64,000 nucleotides of DNA, taken from assembly GCA_031308135.1 (NCBI GenBank), contig JAHLJT010003656.1, forward strand, positions 55,220,724 through 55,284,723. Direction: 5' to 3'. The DNA is from Acheta domesticus. Its lineage: Eukaryota > Arthropoda > Insecta > Orthoptera > Gryllidae. The position numbers were made by a program, and so were the translations under genes. Each line of letters begins with the position of its first letter. The first letter of the stretch is position 1. The notes under the pieces were generated by a model. The model did no database searches. It was not told the origin of the DNA and saw only the letters and a program-made list of their open reading frames with translations. Below, one piece after another: positions 22,490-35,359 of this stretch.

Positions 22490-23320
22490 GAATTGTTCGT
22501 TTGAAATTGGGCCATTTTTGTAAGCTAACTACCTGAATACTTCGAATTTTTTGAATCACCTTTCATTACACATCTCATTCAGCCACCGTCTTCTATCTAC
22601 GAGGTTGAGACAGAATCATGGCAACTATTTTTTTCTGAATAAATGTTATCGGATCGGACAATTTTATGTGTTACGTGAAAGAAATGCTATACTAATACAT
22701 GTTCACAATACATATTACTTTATGAGTACCTCTATTGGCAAAGAGAGCAATGTGAAATCAGTTGTCTGACTACCGCCTTCCGAGATGAATATAAACCCGT
22801 TTCGAGCAGCGCTCATACACAAAGATAGCCCTTCTCCATGAGAAAAAATGCCCGAGAATGTCACAGGGATTTGATAGAAAATCTTGGGAATAATGTCCTT
22901 CCATACCGGACAGTCACGAGATGGGCAGGAGTGTTTCTGCGGGGATGCTTAGCGATCAGTGATCAGCAACGCAGTAACGGCCTGTGAGTGTGTGGACTGA
23001 TGTGTCACGCTCGGTAATCGAGCCCAATCGGGCCTTTTGAGCAGGTATGAAATATTTTTGAATGTTTTGAATTGGTATATGCCAAAAATGCTCTGGACTA
23101 TAAATCCAGTAGTCATTTCGAATACTGTAATAAATGTGAGAGACGCAATTTTGGTCTGTCTGTAAATGTCCATGCACTTAGCTCATAGCTTGTTCTTTCA
23201 TGTGTATTTTTCACATTTTCTACCCTTGCTTGTACCAAAATCCACGCTCACAAAAAAGAAAAGTTTCAATGATGTATGCCGCAACCCTCGTGTCCATTTG
23301 CTTCAGTTGTTTGTCCGAAA
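22490..23320. other. No gene seen
   Basis: AT-rich sequence ahead of CpG island 4. Frames are short and resemble nothing known. Confidence 0.35.
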
Positions 23321-23940
23321 GTGCTCGATTGCGGGGCCCTCCTGCGAGCCGGCGCCGGGCAGCCGCTGCCCTCGGCGACGGCGCCGAGCATTGCGTCGAG
23401 TCGCGTTGCCAAAACCAAAGCGCCGCCGCCGTCGCGCAGCGGCGCCAGCAAGGCGGCCGGTGGGGGTGGACGAGGGTGCGAGCCAGCGAGCTGGGTCGAG
23501 GACGCTGCCGCAGCGTGAAGAATGAAAGCGGAGGGGCGAATCGCGCGGACGTTGCGGCGTGGGCGCCGGCCCCCGCCCAGGGATGGGACCCTGCGGGACG
23601 CCTCGGCGACGCCGGGCCGGCGCGGGCTGGCGGCGTGGGCGTCCGCCGCGCCGCGGAGGCGTCGTCGTCGCCGGCGCCGCCGCCGCGACGAGGGAGTGGC
23701 AGTGGCGGCGGCGGCGGCGCCGGTGCCGTTATCGACGTCGGGCCCCAGCATCCCGGGTCGGCTGGGCTGGCGTGGGCCGGCGCGCGGCGGCGCGGGCCGG
23801 AGCGACCTGCACCCGGGCGGCAGCGTGCCAGCAGGCGGGCGCCGACCTCGAGACCCTCCCGTCCCGTCCACCCCCGGCGCCACGCCCACTCCTCCGCGAG
23901 GGGTTGGGCTCCCCTACTCCGTCGCTCCCTCGCTGTGACT
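23320..23940. promoter_or_regulatory. CpG island 4 (orphan, largest)
   Basis: About 620 bp of extreme GC and CpG content with (GGC)n and (GCC)n tracts and abrupt edges. Overlapping frames of up to 259 codons exist on both strands and in several phases. All translate to low-complexity Arg/Ala/Gly/Pro, so they reflect composition, not coding. It is a candidate promoter or first-exon region, by analogy with the 41.2-kb island, but direction and target gene are unknown. Confidence 0.5.
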
Positions 23941-24189
23941 GAGTTGGAAATCAAACTAAAAGATCTGAAATTTACGTAGGTCAGTGTAATAATTTAAAAA
24001 CAGTACAGAAGATCTGACCTCGATCAAAATTCTCTATTCTGTCGACGGAAAAAAACGCTTGACAGGCTGATTCCAAATTACCTTCACTGAGTGCCAGTTG
24101 CGTCACGCCTCGTACCATAGTGACTGATTCATTGATGTTTCCGGGCACAACTGCAATGGTCATTAGTTCCGTTCGTTAGTGAAAGTTTC

Positions 24190-24630
24190 ATCGAAGGAAA
24201 TGGTGGTGTTGCTCCCCCCGCTGGTTGGTGAGCTCCTTCGTCGAGCTACATGTCGGCTTACAGGGATTTCTTCCTCCACATATTTCCCTCACCGTCCCAG
24301 CCGGGAGCCTCTAAGCTTCCGACCGGCCTCCCGACAAATGTAGTAGTTCATGTGAGTGTAAGGGTATGTAAATAAGGAGTGAGCAGAGGACAAGCAAGAG
24401 GAAGGAAAGATCGCGTGCGGTCTGTGACCCGTTTGTTACGGTACTTCTCCGGCATTTGCGTGGTGTTGAATGGACAAACCACGGAAAACTACCGTTCAGC
24501 TCAGGTGGCCGCTAAAATTCTTCTGCAGATAGCAGCTGATTTCTACAAGCTATGTAGCTATTGTGAAAATCCACCACCGTCCGTACTCGAACCCTAGGAC
24601 GTCCACCTGTGCTAAACTCAGTCCGTCTTG
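24190..24630 (-). mobile_element. SINE family A, diverged, minus strand
   Basis: Minus-strand order of family blocks: CGAGTACGGACGG (box B region), TGGATTTTCACA, the GCGGCCACC region, TTTTCCGTGGTTTGTCC, CACGCAAATGCCGGAG, AGTACCGTAACAAACGGG, GCGCGATCTTTCC. The 3' end near 24190 includes the GCGGGGGGAGC block. It lacks a clean tail. Confidence 0.7.
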
Positions 24631-24639
24631 ACCCAAAGT

Positions 24640-27440
24640 TACAACAGCGAAAGACAACGGCAAAGCACTTGGCGTTGACTGCGTGACAATCGCTGTTTTA
24701 TAATTTCCTTCATATTTCGTGCGCTTATATCCAAAGGTATTAGCATGTTATTCCTATTTGCGTATATTATTACGTGGTAACAAAATTTCAGTATGCTACT
24801 GGGAACAATGCGTTATATCGTATGACAGTGTTTCATAAGCCTCCGGCACTTCGGTTAGCCACATTAATATTTATTTACTATGTTCAAAACATCGGCAAAT
24901 TACATTATTTTCGCAAAAATAGCAAGTTCATAATACGAAAAATCGCCACCTCGTAGATATGAAGGTTATTGTGTATTACCCTGTATCGCGGCTGCGACTG
25001 CGCTTGAATAAAAGTCGGATGTCATTCTCGATACCTCAGTGTAGAGAGGTGGTTCCGGCCTGACCAAGATAACGCTCATCAATGGGAAAACCTGAGCAGT
25101 AGATAGAATTTTTCCCTCATTGTATTGTTATGAGTTTGCAGCAGAAATCTCACGCAGTTTTGTGAAGAGAAGGTACTTGAGTTAGCTGCGGTGCGTGAAA
25201 TCTCGTGGTTATTTACTTCATGACGCATCTGAGGCTTCAAAGAATTGGATCCTTCAGCCTACAGTCCAGTTTGTTCACCCAGCGGCAACAACCACTTATC
25301 AAATCTCAAGGAAGGTCTTCGGAGAAGAGAAGTTTCAGATGAGTGTCAGGTGAAAGAAGCAAAATTTGACCTTTCGTCGAACAAAACTTCGAAGTTTTCT
25401 TTTCAGAAGCTTATAATGTTATAATTAGATGTGAAATGTGGGTTGAAGTAAAGGATGATTCAGTTGAAAAGTTACAATTTTTTTTCTTTGTGTCACAAAG
25501 TGAGGCCAGAAACTACCCTCGGTACATGTTATTTTCTAGCATATTTCTTTTTAGGTACTATGTGTCAAAACTTTTCACTAATTTCAAGGAAATCATGCTG
25601 ATGATAATGTATTTTTCTTGTTGTTTCCGTAGTGTTTTCCCTATTTGTCAAGTATTATTTAATTTTTAATGTTCTATGCTGCATAAATGTTGTTTATTTT
25701 GAATCTATCTTCTTGTCACGATGATATTCCATTTATGAGAGCAATTAAATGAGCTTGTTTTACAAGTCATTTAGTCGTACGTCAGTTCGTATAACAACGC
25801 GAGAGATTGATTAATAATAGTGTTATGTGCTAATCAGAGAAAATGTGATTTTACATTTAAACGTTTGGATTATTTTACATCGAGCTATGCATCTTCTGCC
25901 TACTAGGATTTTCCTAATACTTGATTTTTTTTATTAAGTGTTCTCCGTTGTTTTTGCCAAACGTCTCCTTCCGCTCCAATTACACTTGTGTCGAGAGTTT
26001 CCCTCTCTCTTCTTGATAGCACAACTGAAGATTACAACTAAGACAGCTGTTATGTAAAAATTTGTGGACACGGGTCAATTGTTTTCTTATTCACTGAACA
26101 CTTAACGTGACCTGTTGTTACCTGTGGTCGTTTTTAACAAAGTACAACATTTTTATCCTAATTAAATTCGTCTCCCAAATGGAAATCATAAATCCCTGTC
26201 ACTTCATAACTTCTTCTGCTTCTGGCTCTTCTGATATTTTGAAGAAGTTAATTAATCATAATAATTATTGAGTATCGCCCTTGTCCTCATCGTGTTTACC
26301 TGGGTAACTTACTGCATCTGTGCCTCATACATTAGTCACTCATGACATTATTCCTGTACAGTTAACACAAGTGAACACAATCTTAGTAACTCTGCTAACC
26401 TGGAGGCAGAAAACGGTACCTTGTATTTGGCGGAATATGCGATGACGATGTTTATCTTCACACCGTCTCATCTAGTAATTTCACTCAATGTCCTCCCATG
26501 CAGGGAGTGGCATACCAGGCAATTGCATATATAGAGCCACTGATTATTTTTTCTAAACAATCGGAATGATTTTGGAAGAGCGTGAGGACACAGTGTAAGC
26601 TTCTTAGAAGGGATCTGAATGTAGTTTCGTTTCATTTAAGAGAATATTTTCGATTTATGGAGGTAAAAGTATAATTATTTCGTAAACCATCCCCACTCTA
26701 ATAACATCTACGTTTGTGTGGTTTAGTTATAAACTTATAGCCATTATAATATAAAGGTATTCAGTTCAGAGAAGTGACATTATTTTTGTTTACTATTAGC
26801 AAAATAAAATATTAATTTGTTTTTTCAAGTCGTTATATATTTAATTATTTTTTGTAAATTTACATAATAATTTTAAATATTTTTTTTGGTATAGAGTTTA
26901 GTAGGAATAGTAATTTATTTGGATTTATTTTATAGAGTATAACATTTAACTTTTAATTGTGTGTACTGTTGATTGGTGTGGTAATGGTGTACCTGATAAC
27001 CATAAACACAGCAATGGTAAGGTCAGTATTTCGTGTTCAAATAGTATTCAAAGAAATAACAAAATGCGCTATGAGTCGTATTATTTTCTGTATTTTGAGA
27101 TTTCACGCGTTCCATGTAACGTAAGGGTGTTACAATCTATCAAACCAAGAGAATATGTTAACGAACTGTACGAAACAGCCAGTTTCGATTTATTGAATTG
27201 CGAAAATTTGAAATGCATAGCTAATTATTTAATGTAATATTCGGTTTCAACCGATTGGATTTCATAAACGAAATAAAGTACTGTAGCTTTGATCCAGGGC
27301 AAATGCACTTGTTCACATGTTCCGAACGCGAATTTTTCACAAGCACCGATTAATAGGGGGGGCGGATTTCTATGGTTTTGCATATTTCTGTCCGTTGCTT
27401 CAGGGCATAGATAAGTGAAATTTCTCGACATTCGGTCGAT
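24640..27440. other. No gene seen
   Basis: AT-rich DNA with only short frames (for example 25436-25669 and 26959-27237), none resembling a family. No repeat structure was recognised. Confidence 0.4.
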
Positions 27441-27970
27441 TCGATGCTAAGTTGATTAATATGTTAGGTCATATTTGTGCATATTTGGCCATTTTTACTG
27501 TTGGTGCAAATTCGCATGTATTAAGGGAGGCATATGTTGCATATTTCGTTAAAATTGAACGAAACGTTGTCATGTTTTTCTTAGAATCTATTTATTTGTG
27601 AGCGTTCATTGATTAGAGAAGTCAAAATTTGTTTCTTCTTTTCTTTCCTATAGGTGTTAAAAATACTTGTGCAAATATAGGATATTTCTTGATATATATT
27701 TAAACGAGGCTGGAAAAGTGAAGAAGACCCACAATGTACTTCACTAAGGTTCATATTTGCTTCAGTTATTTCTCCCGAGAAGTAAGCTAGGTTATATTAC
27801 GTTTGCACAAAAATTTTTTCATTCCAAGCATGCTTCTCCTGATTTCATCAAGAAAGATTTATACAGTAAATGAAATATTGCTAATTTTAATTGCATATTG
27901 AAGTGCACATTTCAGTACTTGTAGGTCATAAATGCATATTTTTAAAAGCATATTTCCAGATTTTTTTAGG
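27440..27970. repeat. GCATATTT-rich repeat block
   Basis: Many copies of GCATATTT or CATATTTG-like words (for example near 27471, 27480, 27529, 27538, 27893, 27934, 27950). GGTCATA occurs near both ends (27468 and 27925). Similar AAATATG words with TATGACC occur in inverted sense at 42690-43250. It looks like subterminal-repeat DNA of a non-autonomous transposon, but no termini were fixed. Confidence 0.4.
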
Positions 27971-28099
27971 GCGTAAAAATCCGCTCTCAATGATCAATAA
28001 TTGAATTTTTCACCTGCATTCACCACTTTAAAACACTGCTGCAAAATATCTAAATATTTAGTGCACAATTTGTTTTCCATACGTCATTCACTGCTGAGG

Positions 28100-28652
28100 A
28101 CCATCTGAGATGGCTCAGGTCTTTAACCAATATCACTCCTGCGGTTCTGACTTTGAGATTCTAGGGTTTCGAGTCTCGACAGTGGTAGGATTTTCGACAC
28201 TAGTTAGAGAACTGGGTCGAATTCAGCCGCTGTTTGGAGGAGAATTCTAGCGGCCGGCTGTTCCGATCGGTAGTTTTCTGTGGTTTCTCAGATCGGTAGC
28301 AGGGGAACTCTTACAAATGCGCCACGAACCGCGCGCGATCGTTTCTTCATGTTCTTTGTATTATCCTTTTCTTACACTCACTTCACACTTACACTTGCAT
28401 GCACTTTACAACTTCATATTTCGGAAGGCCAGACGGGAGCTTCGAGCTTGTTCCGGCTGGGACGGTGCCCTAGTGGTGAGAGATACCTGGATGAGGGAAA
28501 CCTCGCAAGTCGACTTGTAGGTCCGCGCCGGATCTCAACATCGAGAGAAAGGAAGACAATCGTCACAACATCGACAAGATAATATGCACAACACTTATGG
28601 GACTAATGACAGTTGACGTGTCCGGAAACAGGAAATAATCAATCAATCAATC
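28100..28652 (+). mobile_element. SINE family A, near full-length, (AATC)n tail
   Basis: Starts near GAGATGGCTCAGG (box A), box B-like GGGTTTCGAGTCTCG, then GTAGGATTTTCGACACTAG, GGAGAATTCTAGCGGCCGGC, a GTGGTTTCTCAGATCGG block, CGCGCGATCG, CCGGCTGGGACGGTGCC, GGTGAGAGATACCTGG and GGGACTAATGAC. It ends in the AATCAATCAATCAATC tail at 28637-28652. Non-coding. Confidence 0.85.
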
Positions 28653-28654
28653 CA

Positions 28655-30780
28655 CCACTGGAGCCGAGGATTAGATCTCTGGCCAATCCATGTGCAAGTT
28701 TTGCTTGGCGAAGCGAATTCTCGGCATGTTTTCTCGGAATTCTCCTCTTCCCCTGCCTCTAATTCTTCCGTTTTTTCACTGTACTCACCCTTCATCCAGT
28801 CAATCGTTCATCGTTATCGCTGTCATCAAGTCGTGAGTCCCAAAGACGTCAGCGGTTGGAGGGCATTCGTAATAAATAATATATTTCAGAATGTAAGCTG
28901 ATTTTGATTAAAATGGAGGTACGTGATGTTGCTAAATAGAAAAGCCTCACAAGTTGAATTTATTCTATGGTTTATTGCTGAACATACGTCAGGTGTTGCT
29001 AGTACTTGTTAGTAGATGCTTGTAGTACTTGCTAGTAGTGCTTGTTATTTCTGAAGGTGGAAATGAACTGAAACACGTTTCTTCGAAGGTGTGTTGTGCT
29101 TTTGAAGAACAGGCAGGCTTTCGACATTCAGTTGAGCACGAATGTTAACGTCAAGTTGAAGAGAGGAAGTAACGAACATTAGCTGACTCGACCGACTTCG
29201 TGAGAGAGTCCCCTGTCACTCCGATGATGTCACACGACGTTGTCCGTGGGCTGCATGTGAGACACGTTGAAAACTAGAGCACGTGGAATATTCCTTTATT
29301 TATTTCACTTGTTATGAATTTCACTTACTTTTATTATTTATTCACTTACTTTTACTTACTTTTACTATTTATTCACTTACTTTATTATTATTTATTCCAC
29401 TTGTGAATGTGAATGTAGGAAGTGACGTCACAGCGTGTCTTTGCGTCTCAAAAGAGTGTTGCAAAAATGACTCTCTCTATGTATGAGTAGAAAGTTTTTC
29501 TCTGACGCTGCGAATTTGGAGATTCCAAGTTGCAATCGACATTTCTGTAGTGCTACTTGTTCACGATTTCTGGCACATGCCACACTTGAATACGATGGAG
29601 TACGGTTCGTAGGATAACTGCGATCTAGAAATTCAATGCATAAAGTTTTGCTAAGAAAGGGTATTTATGAAGAAAGTTACTTAGCTTCTTCACTATATAC
29701 CTAACGACTGTCCTTTCATAATTGCTTTATTCTACGTCATCTTTCAATTATACGTCCTCGTTTACAAACTTTTTTCAATATAAATATCTTATTCTCGATA
29801 AATCTACGACGATTTGGAATCCAGTTTTAGTTAGTAAGTATACCGTTTTTTACCTTGCGTAGATGTACTAAGAAATGTAATCTATAAATCCATCTATAGA
29901 AAGTTAGGTAAAATTATTGTAAGTTGAAAGGAAGGTTAGGTAAAATTATTGAGACGAATTGGCTGAATGAACGGATCGAACTTACCTTCAGGATTATTTG
30001 TATCGAAGTTAACTCATTGCTCTAAATGTCCTCTACATTTTGTGTAATAATTTTCTAAAGTAAGGCTCAATTAGGTACGTAGCGCTGAGTATCGGATTCG
30101 AATAATTATTTATGGTCTCTCTACATCAAAAAACTGCATGAGTCAACTTATAATAAAGTAAATTTACCCTCACAACCATTTACCCTGGCGATTATCATGT
30201 ATATTAATTGCTGTTCTACTATCGGAACAAAAGGTGTAATTGATCGATGAGTTTACATATTTTGAAGGTTTGATTTTTCATATTTTCAGAGGTCTAAGAG
30301 ATCAGTCGTATTAAGCCATATTTTCAGTTTCAAAAATTGGGTATCAGTTGCCATCGATCGACGACCGTTATGAAAATATCTCTTTTAATATCTCTTTCTC
30401 ACAGGCATTGGATGCTCAACACTATAAATCTTGAGGTGGCGTTGACATAGGCAGCAAAGTACAAGGAAATAGTATAAGATTAATGTATCTTCTCTACCAC
30501 CGTCCATTGACTTCGACTTATTTCCTGGTTCGACATTCTTCAAGTGTAAAAGAAGCTTTTACAGAATGACAAACGAATTGACAGAACATTTGTTACCAAC
30601 AAAAAACCTAAAACTATCTCCTTAAGCTTCAATTAAAGGAGTGTTGATGTCACAGTAAAGTATGCATTACAACATGGATTTCAAGCCGCTAATTTCCTAT
30701 TTTGTGAGAAGAAAACGTCTCCTTAGAGCACGTGTTCTCGTGGGAGATTTTTACGACTGCTTCGTGCTTTTGGGGTTAGT
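28655..30780. other. No gene seen
   Basis: AT-rich. About 29320-29400 is a degenerate TTTACTTATTCAC-type simple repeat. No coding frame or RNA gene recognised. Confidence 0.4.
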
Positions 30781-31140
30781 AACTCCTTCGTGTTTCTCGC
30801 CCGGGCTGCACCGCTTTGCCCTCTCCAAGCAGGCAGGGCGGCGGCGGCGGCGGCGGCGCACGTGAGAGCGCAATAAGGCGCGCACGTGCTCGGGGCAGGG
30901 CAGTGGTGCCGTCCCACGTACGCATTCGGCGCACGTGGCGCCGTCCCGCTAGGAGACACTTCCCTTTGCGGTTGCCACATCTCGTGCTCAGAGCTCTGCC
31001 ATTCATTTTTCCGTTGCCTCGTCTTGCCTTCGTCGCATCTGCCCAACTCTCTCCGCCCTCACTCTCCATACACCCCACGCGGATGCCTTCACATCTGCTG
31101 AAGCCATCGCTGTAGCGACCACCACTGCGACAGCCATTTC
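30780..31140. promoter_or_regulatory. CpG island 5 (orphan)
   Basis: GC-rich, with a (GGC)n run near 30838-30860 and several CACGT words. GC content fades after about 31000 into the polypyrimidine tract. Frames here are low complexity. It is a possible promoter of unknown direction. Confidence 0.4.
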
Positions 31141-31156
31141 TATCCCTGTCCACTTC

Positions 31157-31925
31157 ACCTCGTTGTCCTCCTCCTCCTCCTCACCTCCTCTCTCATCAAC
31201 CCTTTGCCCACATCCTCGTTTTGCTCCACCTCCTTCTCCACCGCATTCTCACACCCATCTCCTCCTTCCCCACGCCTTTTCTTCTTCCCCGCCTCCTTCA
31301 CCCCCGCATCCTCCTCCCCCACCCACTCCTTCTCTCCCTCCTCCTTTTCTCCCGCCTCCTTCTCCACCGCCTCCTCCTTTTCCACCACCTCCACCTCCTC
31401 TTCCTCCCCCTCCCCCACCTCCTCCTCCCTCACGTCGTTCTCCTCTTTCCTCTCCTCCTCCTTCTCCCTTTTCCACTCAAACCCGTTTTCTCCAACCCCC
31501 CTTTTCGTCCATCTCCTCTTCTTGCACCTCTTCCTCCACCTCCTCGTCTTCTTGCACCTCTTCCTCCACCTCCTCCTCTTCTTCCACGTCATCCTCTTCC
31601 TCCACCTCCTCCTCTTTTTCCTGCACCTCCTGTCCCTCCACTACCTCCTCCTCCTCCTCTTCTTCTACTTTCTCATCCTCTTCCTCCTTCTCCTCTCCCT
31701 GCACCTCCTCCTCTTCTTCCTGCACCTCCTCTTCCTCCTCCACCATCTCATCTTCTTCCACCTTCTCATTCTCTTCCTCCACCTCCTCCTTCTCTTTCCT
31801 CTCTTCCTCCTCGTCCTCCACCACCACCTCTTCCTCTTCTCTCAGCTTCGTACAGTCGATCTCTGCTTCTTCCACCTCCTTTCACATGTCTGTACCATCA
31901 CTTTTATATCGTAAATCCACATTGA
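31157..31925. repeat. Long polypyrimidine/polypurine tract (CTC/CTT-rich)
   Basis: About 770 bp that is almost entirely C and T on the + strand, built of CTCCTCCTC, CTTCTTC and CCACCTCCT words. Four long open frames on both strands (Ser/Pro/Leu-rich or Glu-rich) arise from this composition and are not genes. Mirror-symmetric stretches make triplex (H-DNA) formation plausible. Confidence 0.9.
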
Positions 31926-31929
31926 CATC

Positions 31930-34844
31930 CACTTCCACCTAAAAAATTATGAATAAAAGACTACATCTCTTGCATTCAATTTGACAAAGTTTGCACTTAA
32001 AACCATGATTTGTGGTTTTTGAGGCCTTGTCACAAGCACCTGCGCCTGAGTCAAGTGAAAAAAGGAAGCCTGCTTCCGGTAAGCGATCGTTGGCATCATT
32101 GGCCTTGGCTCTAACCGAACTTTATATAAGTGATAATTGTTTTCCGTATGAAAATGGGTCATAAAAGGAAACTTTGAGGAAAATAGACCTACATTCAGTG
32201 TTACCTACGAAATTTTTCATTTCGTTGACACCAAGAATCTATTCAGCGTGTCTGTCTACTTGCTTTTTTTTTAATATTATAAATATAATTTAATATACCA
32301 GTTCCTATTTACTTTTATTATTTCTCCAGAATTTCTCTTTACTTTTATTATTTCTCCAGAATGTCTCTTTACTTGTATTATTTCTCCTGTGCGTTTCATT
32401 ATTTCTTGGAAAATTTATGTGGTGTTTTCTATGCTCAAAATTTCCTTGTGTCTTTTTAAGGAATGTTTTCGTGAACTAATTAATTTGGGACAATGAATGT
32501 TTTATCACAATGTCTACATAAAAATAGTGAGACTAAATAGCACATTCTTTCTCGCTCTATTTGTAACGGTTACGTTGTGAGTGGGAGGCGTGAGCGAGTG
32601 GACTGTTATGAATTTTGCCCCATCTCACAAACTTGGGGTAACTCAGAAGGACCACTTCTCCGATTTAGTAAAAAACAACTCGGTATGAGAAGGTACCGGA
32701 GGGTTGTGATATGTCACCATTGCTTAATTAAACACAACACATAATTTAACACAAAATATATAATTACATAAATTAGTGATTACATAAATTAGTGGAATAC
32801 AATAGTATGCTATTTGAAAGCATACTTAAATGTTGAGGGCAGTTGATCTGAAAAGAAAGTACATGACACCAATACAGTGTTGCCCTCTGATGGACGAAGG
32901 CTGGATGACGCAGCACGTGACGTCACACACATAAAGATGTGCAGCGGGTCTGTGCTTGTTGCAACTTGCAGCAGACAACACAGACAGCGGTCATTGAGAG
33001 AGAGAGAGAGACGGCGAGTGCAGCCTCTGGCACGCTCAGTAGATAACAAGCGTACAATAATGATGTGCACTGAACAGCACAACACAGTTAAAATAGCACA
33101 GTACAATAAAACTGGGAGTCACGAGTTGAATGTTGGCGAGCCAAACAGAGCAGAAACAGTACCGGCGGCATTACGCGTAGCACGGCACGGTGCACAAATG
33201 TTGCACTAACACAGTCAGTCAATGTTATAATATATGAAGTCGTAAACAGTGTGCAGCTTAGTAACAAGTTAATTATAAACCATGATGGGCGGCTTGGCCC
33301 TTACGGAGCGCAAGCGTCCTTTGGCAACGGTAAAGTTAGGTGCCATGACGGGTGTGAATTCGGCTTATAGAGAAAGCACAAGTATAAAAGAACACGGAGC
33401 ACAGTCGCGTGGTGGTTGCCGGTGATGGCTCAAGTAAAGTTGATTAATATTGCGAACATAAGCGTGGCTTGTAGTTCGACAATGAAACAAGTAATTGCCA
33501 TGATGGCTTACAAAACGCGCGACTGAGCGACGCGGAGTGCACTAACGAATCTCGGGCACGACTGCACTACAAGAAATTTTCAGCACGACCGACTAGCGAC
33601 TGGCGGCGCCAGCGCTTGCTGCGAGCGTTTGGCGCCGATTTTTGTGCGGTAGTCAATGGGAGCTAGCGAGACAGATTCGTGGGGTTCTGTTGCTTAAAAT
33701 TAAGAACGAAAGGAATTCATAAACAAAGTGTAAATTAGGCATGATTTTAAATTATAGAAATTAACGCCATTAATATGAAATTAACAGGAGGGACCTGAGC
33801 CGTTATGTTACAAATCAATTGTAACGGCGTTCGCCACGCGCGGCGGCGGCTGTGTACGGCGAATGCCGGGGGCGTTAGATTCGTAAGAATTGGCCGCAGC
33901 TGTGCCGGGCAACAAAGAAGTTGTATTAAAAGCGACCCTGCGAAATCATGCGATGTGCTTCAGTATGGAACATAAGAAAATAAGCATATGATAACTTGTT
34001 CGAACATACGTAATATTATAATACTACTTTGAAACTGCAAAAGTGTTTTCCAACAAGTAACAATTGTTTCTCCATGTGTATGTCTAAGTAATCGATAGTT
34101 CTTTCTAGTTGCCAGTGTGGACCGAATTGCATCAAAACTTCGTTTCAAATGCAGTGTATGTGAATAAAATTTCTGTGAAGGTCTGCAGATAAATCATGTA
34201 CTCAGACGTGATTAGTGGAACGATCTTTACTTATTTATTACAGATCCTGGGAAACGTTGGAGTCGGAGACACACTCATGAGAAAGCAGCCACTGTTGCTC
34301 CGTCAATATACAACAATCAATAACCAATCGATGAATGAATATATTACAAACTCCTCCCTCCACATTTGTTCCGAAACTAAGATGTAGACATTTCTAACTC
34401 ATTAAAGTTAAACTAAGTTAATGATTTCATTTGAATGAAAGTAGTTTTAAGTAATGCTTTCATTTGCTGAGGTATCGTCGAGATGTATCAATATTGTATG
34501 ACACGAGAGTACGACACAATAGTATTTACGAACGAAAAGGCACCCGATAGTAACTCACGGTGATATTTTGTGTGAATACATTCCATATATTACTCTGAAT
34601 ACTATAGATCATTTTGTTTGTTATCACATATAAACCAAACCGAGAATGTTGAAATGAAATAGGACTCTCTAGATTCTTATGTTTTATTGCTTCCATAAAA
34701 CCATAAAAAACATGTAAAAAGTGTTCAATTACTGAAACGTGATTGATAATATATGAATCAACACTTGTGGACGCCTTCTTTAATTGTAATCTAGAAAATA
34801 CTATAGTTTACTGTACATAAACCTACTACATTGCTAACTTTCTT
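31930..34844. other. No gene; possible retroelement or promoter relic at 32560-33960
   Basis: Mostly AT-rich. An exact 30-bp triplication sits at about 32309-32395 (ACTTTTATTATTTCTCCAGA...). The part from about 32560 to 33960 has higher GC and carries CACGTGACGTCA (32914-32925), a (GA)n run near 33000 and TATAAAAG at 33383. TGTAACGG occurs near both edges (about 32571 and 33820). This could be an old LTR-type element or an unrelated promoter. No protein is encoded. Confidence 0.3.
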
Positions 34845-35359
34845 ACTGGGAGAGATGGCTCAGTGCATCAACTGATGTCACCGTAGTCCCTCTGACCGGG
34901 AGGTCCTTGGTTCGAGCCCCGACAACGGCAGGATTTTCGACACTAGCTTGTCAGCTGGGTCGAATTCAGTCGCTGTCTGGAGGAGAATTCTAGCGGCCGG
35001 CTGCTCTGATCGGGTAGTTTTCCGTGGTTTCTCCGATCAACACCAGGCGAATGCCGGAGCAGTACGGTACGGGCCACGGACCGCGCGCGATCTTTCCTTG
35101 TCCTCTTACACACACATTTACACTAACATACTATTACACATACCGGGAGACCGGTCGGGAGCTTACAGCTTGTCCCGGCTGAAGCAGTGCCCCGTTGGTG
35201 AGAGATACCTGGTTGAGGATAAAAACCCCGCTAGTCGACGGTAGGTCGGCGCCAGATCTCGCCATCCAGCGGGGAAAAGATCAACCGAGAAAAAAACACG
35301 CACTACACTTACGGGACTAATGACCTGAGTAGTTGAACAACGAATCAATCAATCAAAAA
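34845..35359 (+). mobile_element. SINE family A, complete copy with 12-bp target-site duplication
   Basis: A complete insertion flanked by the perfect direct repeat GCTAACTTTCTT (34833-34844 and 35360-35371). The head contains a box A-like TGGCTCAGTGC and box B GGTTCGAGCCC, the internal RNA polymerase III promoter elements of a tRNA-derived SINE. The central body (GTAGTTTTCCGTGGTTTCTCC, CACCAGGCGAATGCCGGAGC) is shared by all family members here. The 3' part ends with GGGACTAATGACC, then AATCAATCAATCAAAAA. Long for a SINE (515 bp), with no coding capacity; it needs a partner LINE. The exact duplication suggests this is the youngest copy in the window. Confidence 0.92.

Noticed and set aside
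23200..23979. 259-codon frame in CpG island 4
   Set aside because: GC-rich composition gives simultaneous open frames on both strands; no domain and no splice support.
31155..31942. Ser/Pro-rich and Glu-rich frames of 130-260 codons
   Set aside because: Produced by the polypyrimidine tract, which contains few possible stop codons.
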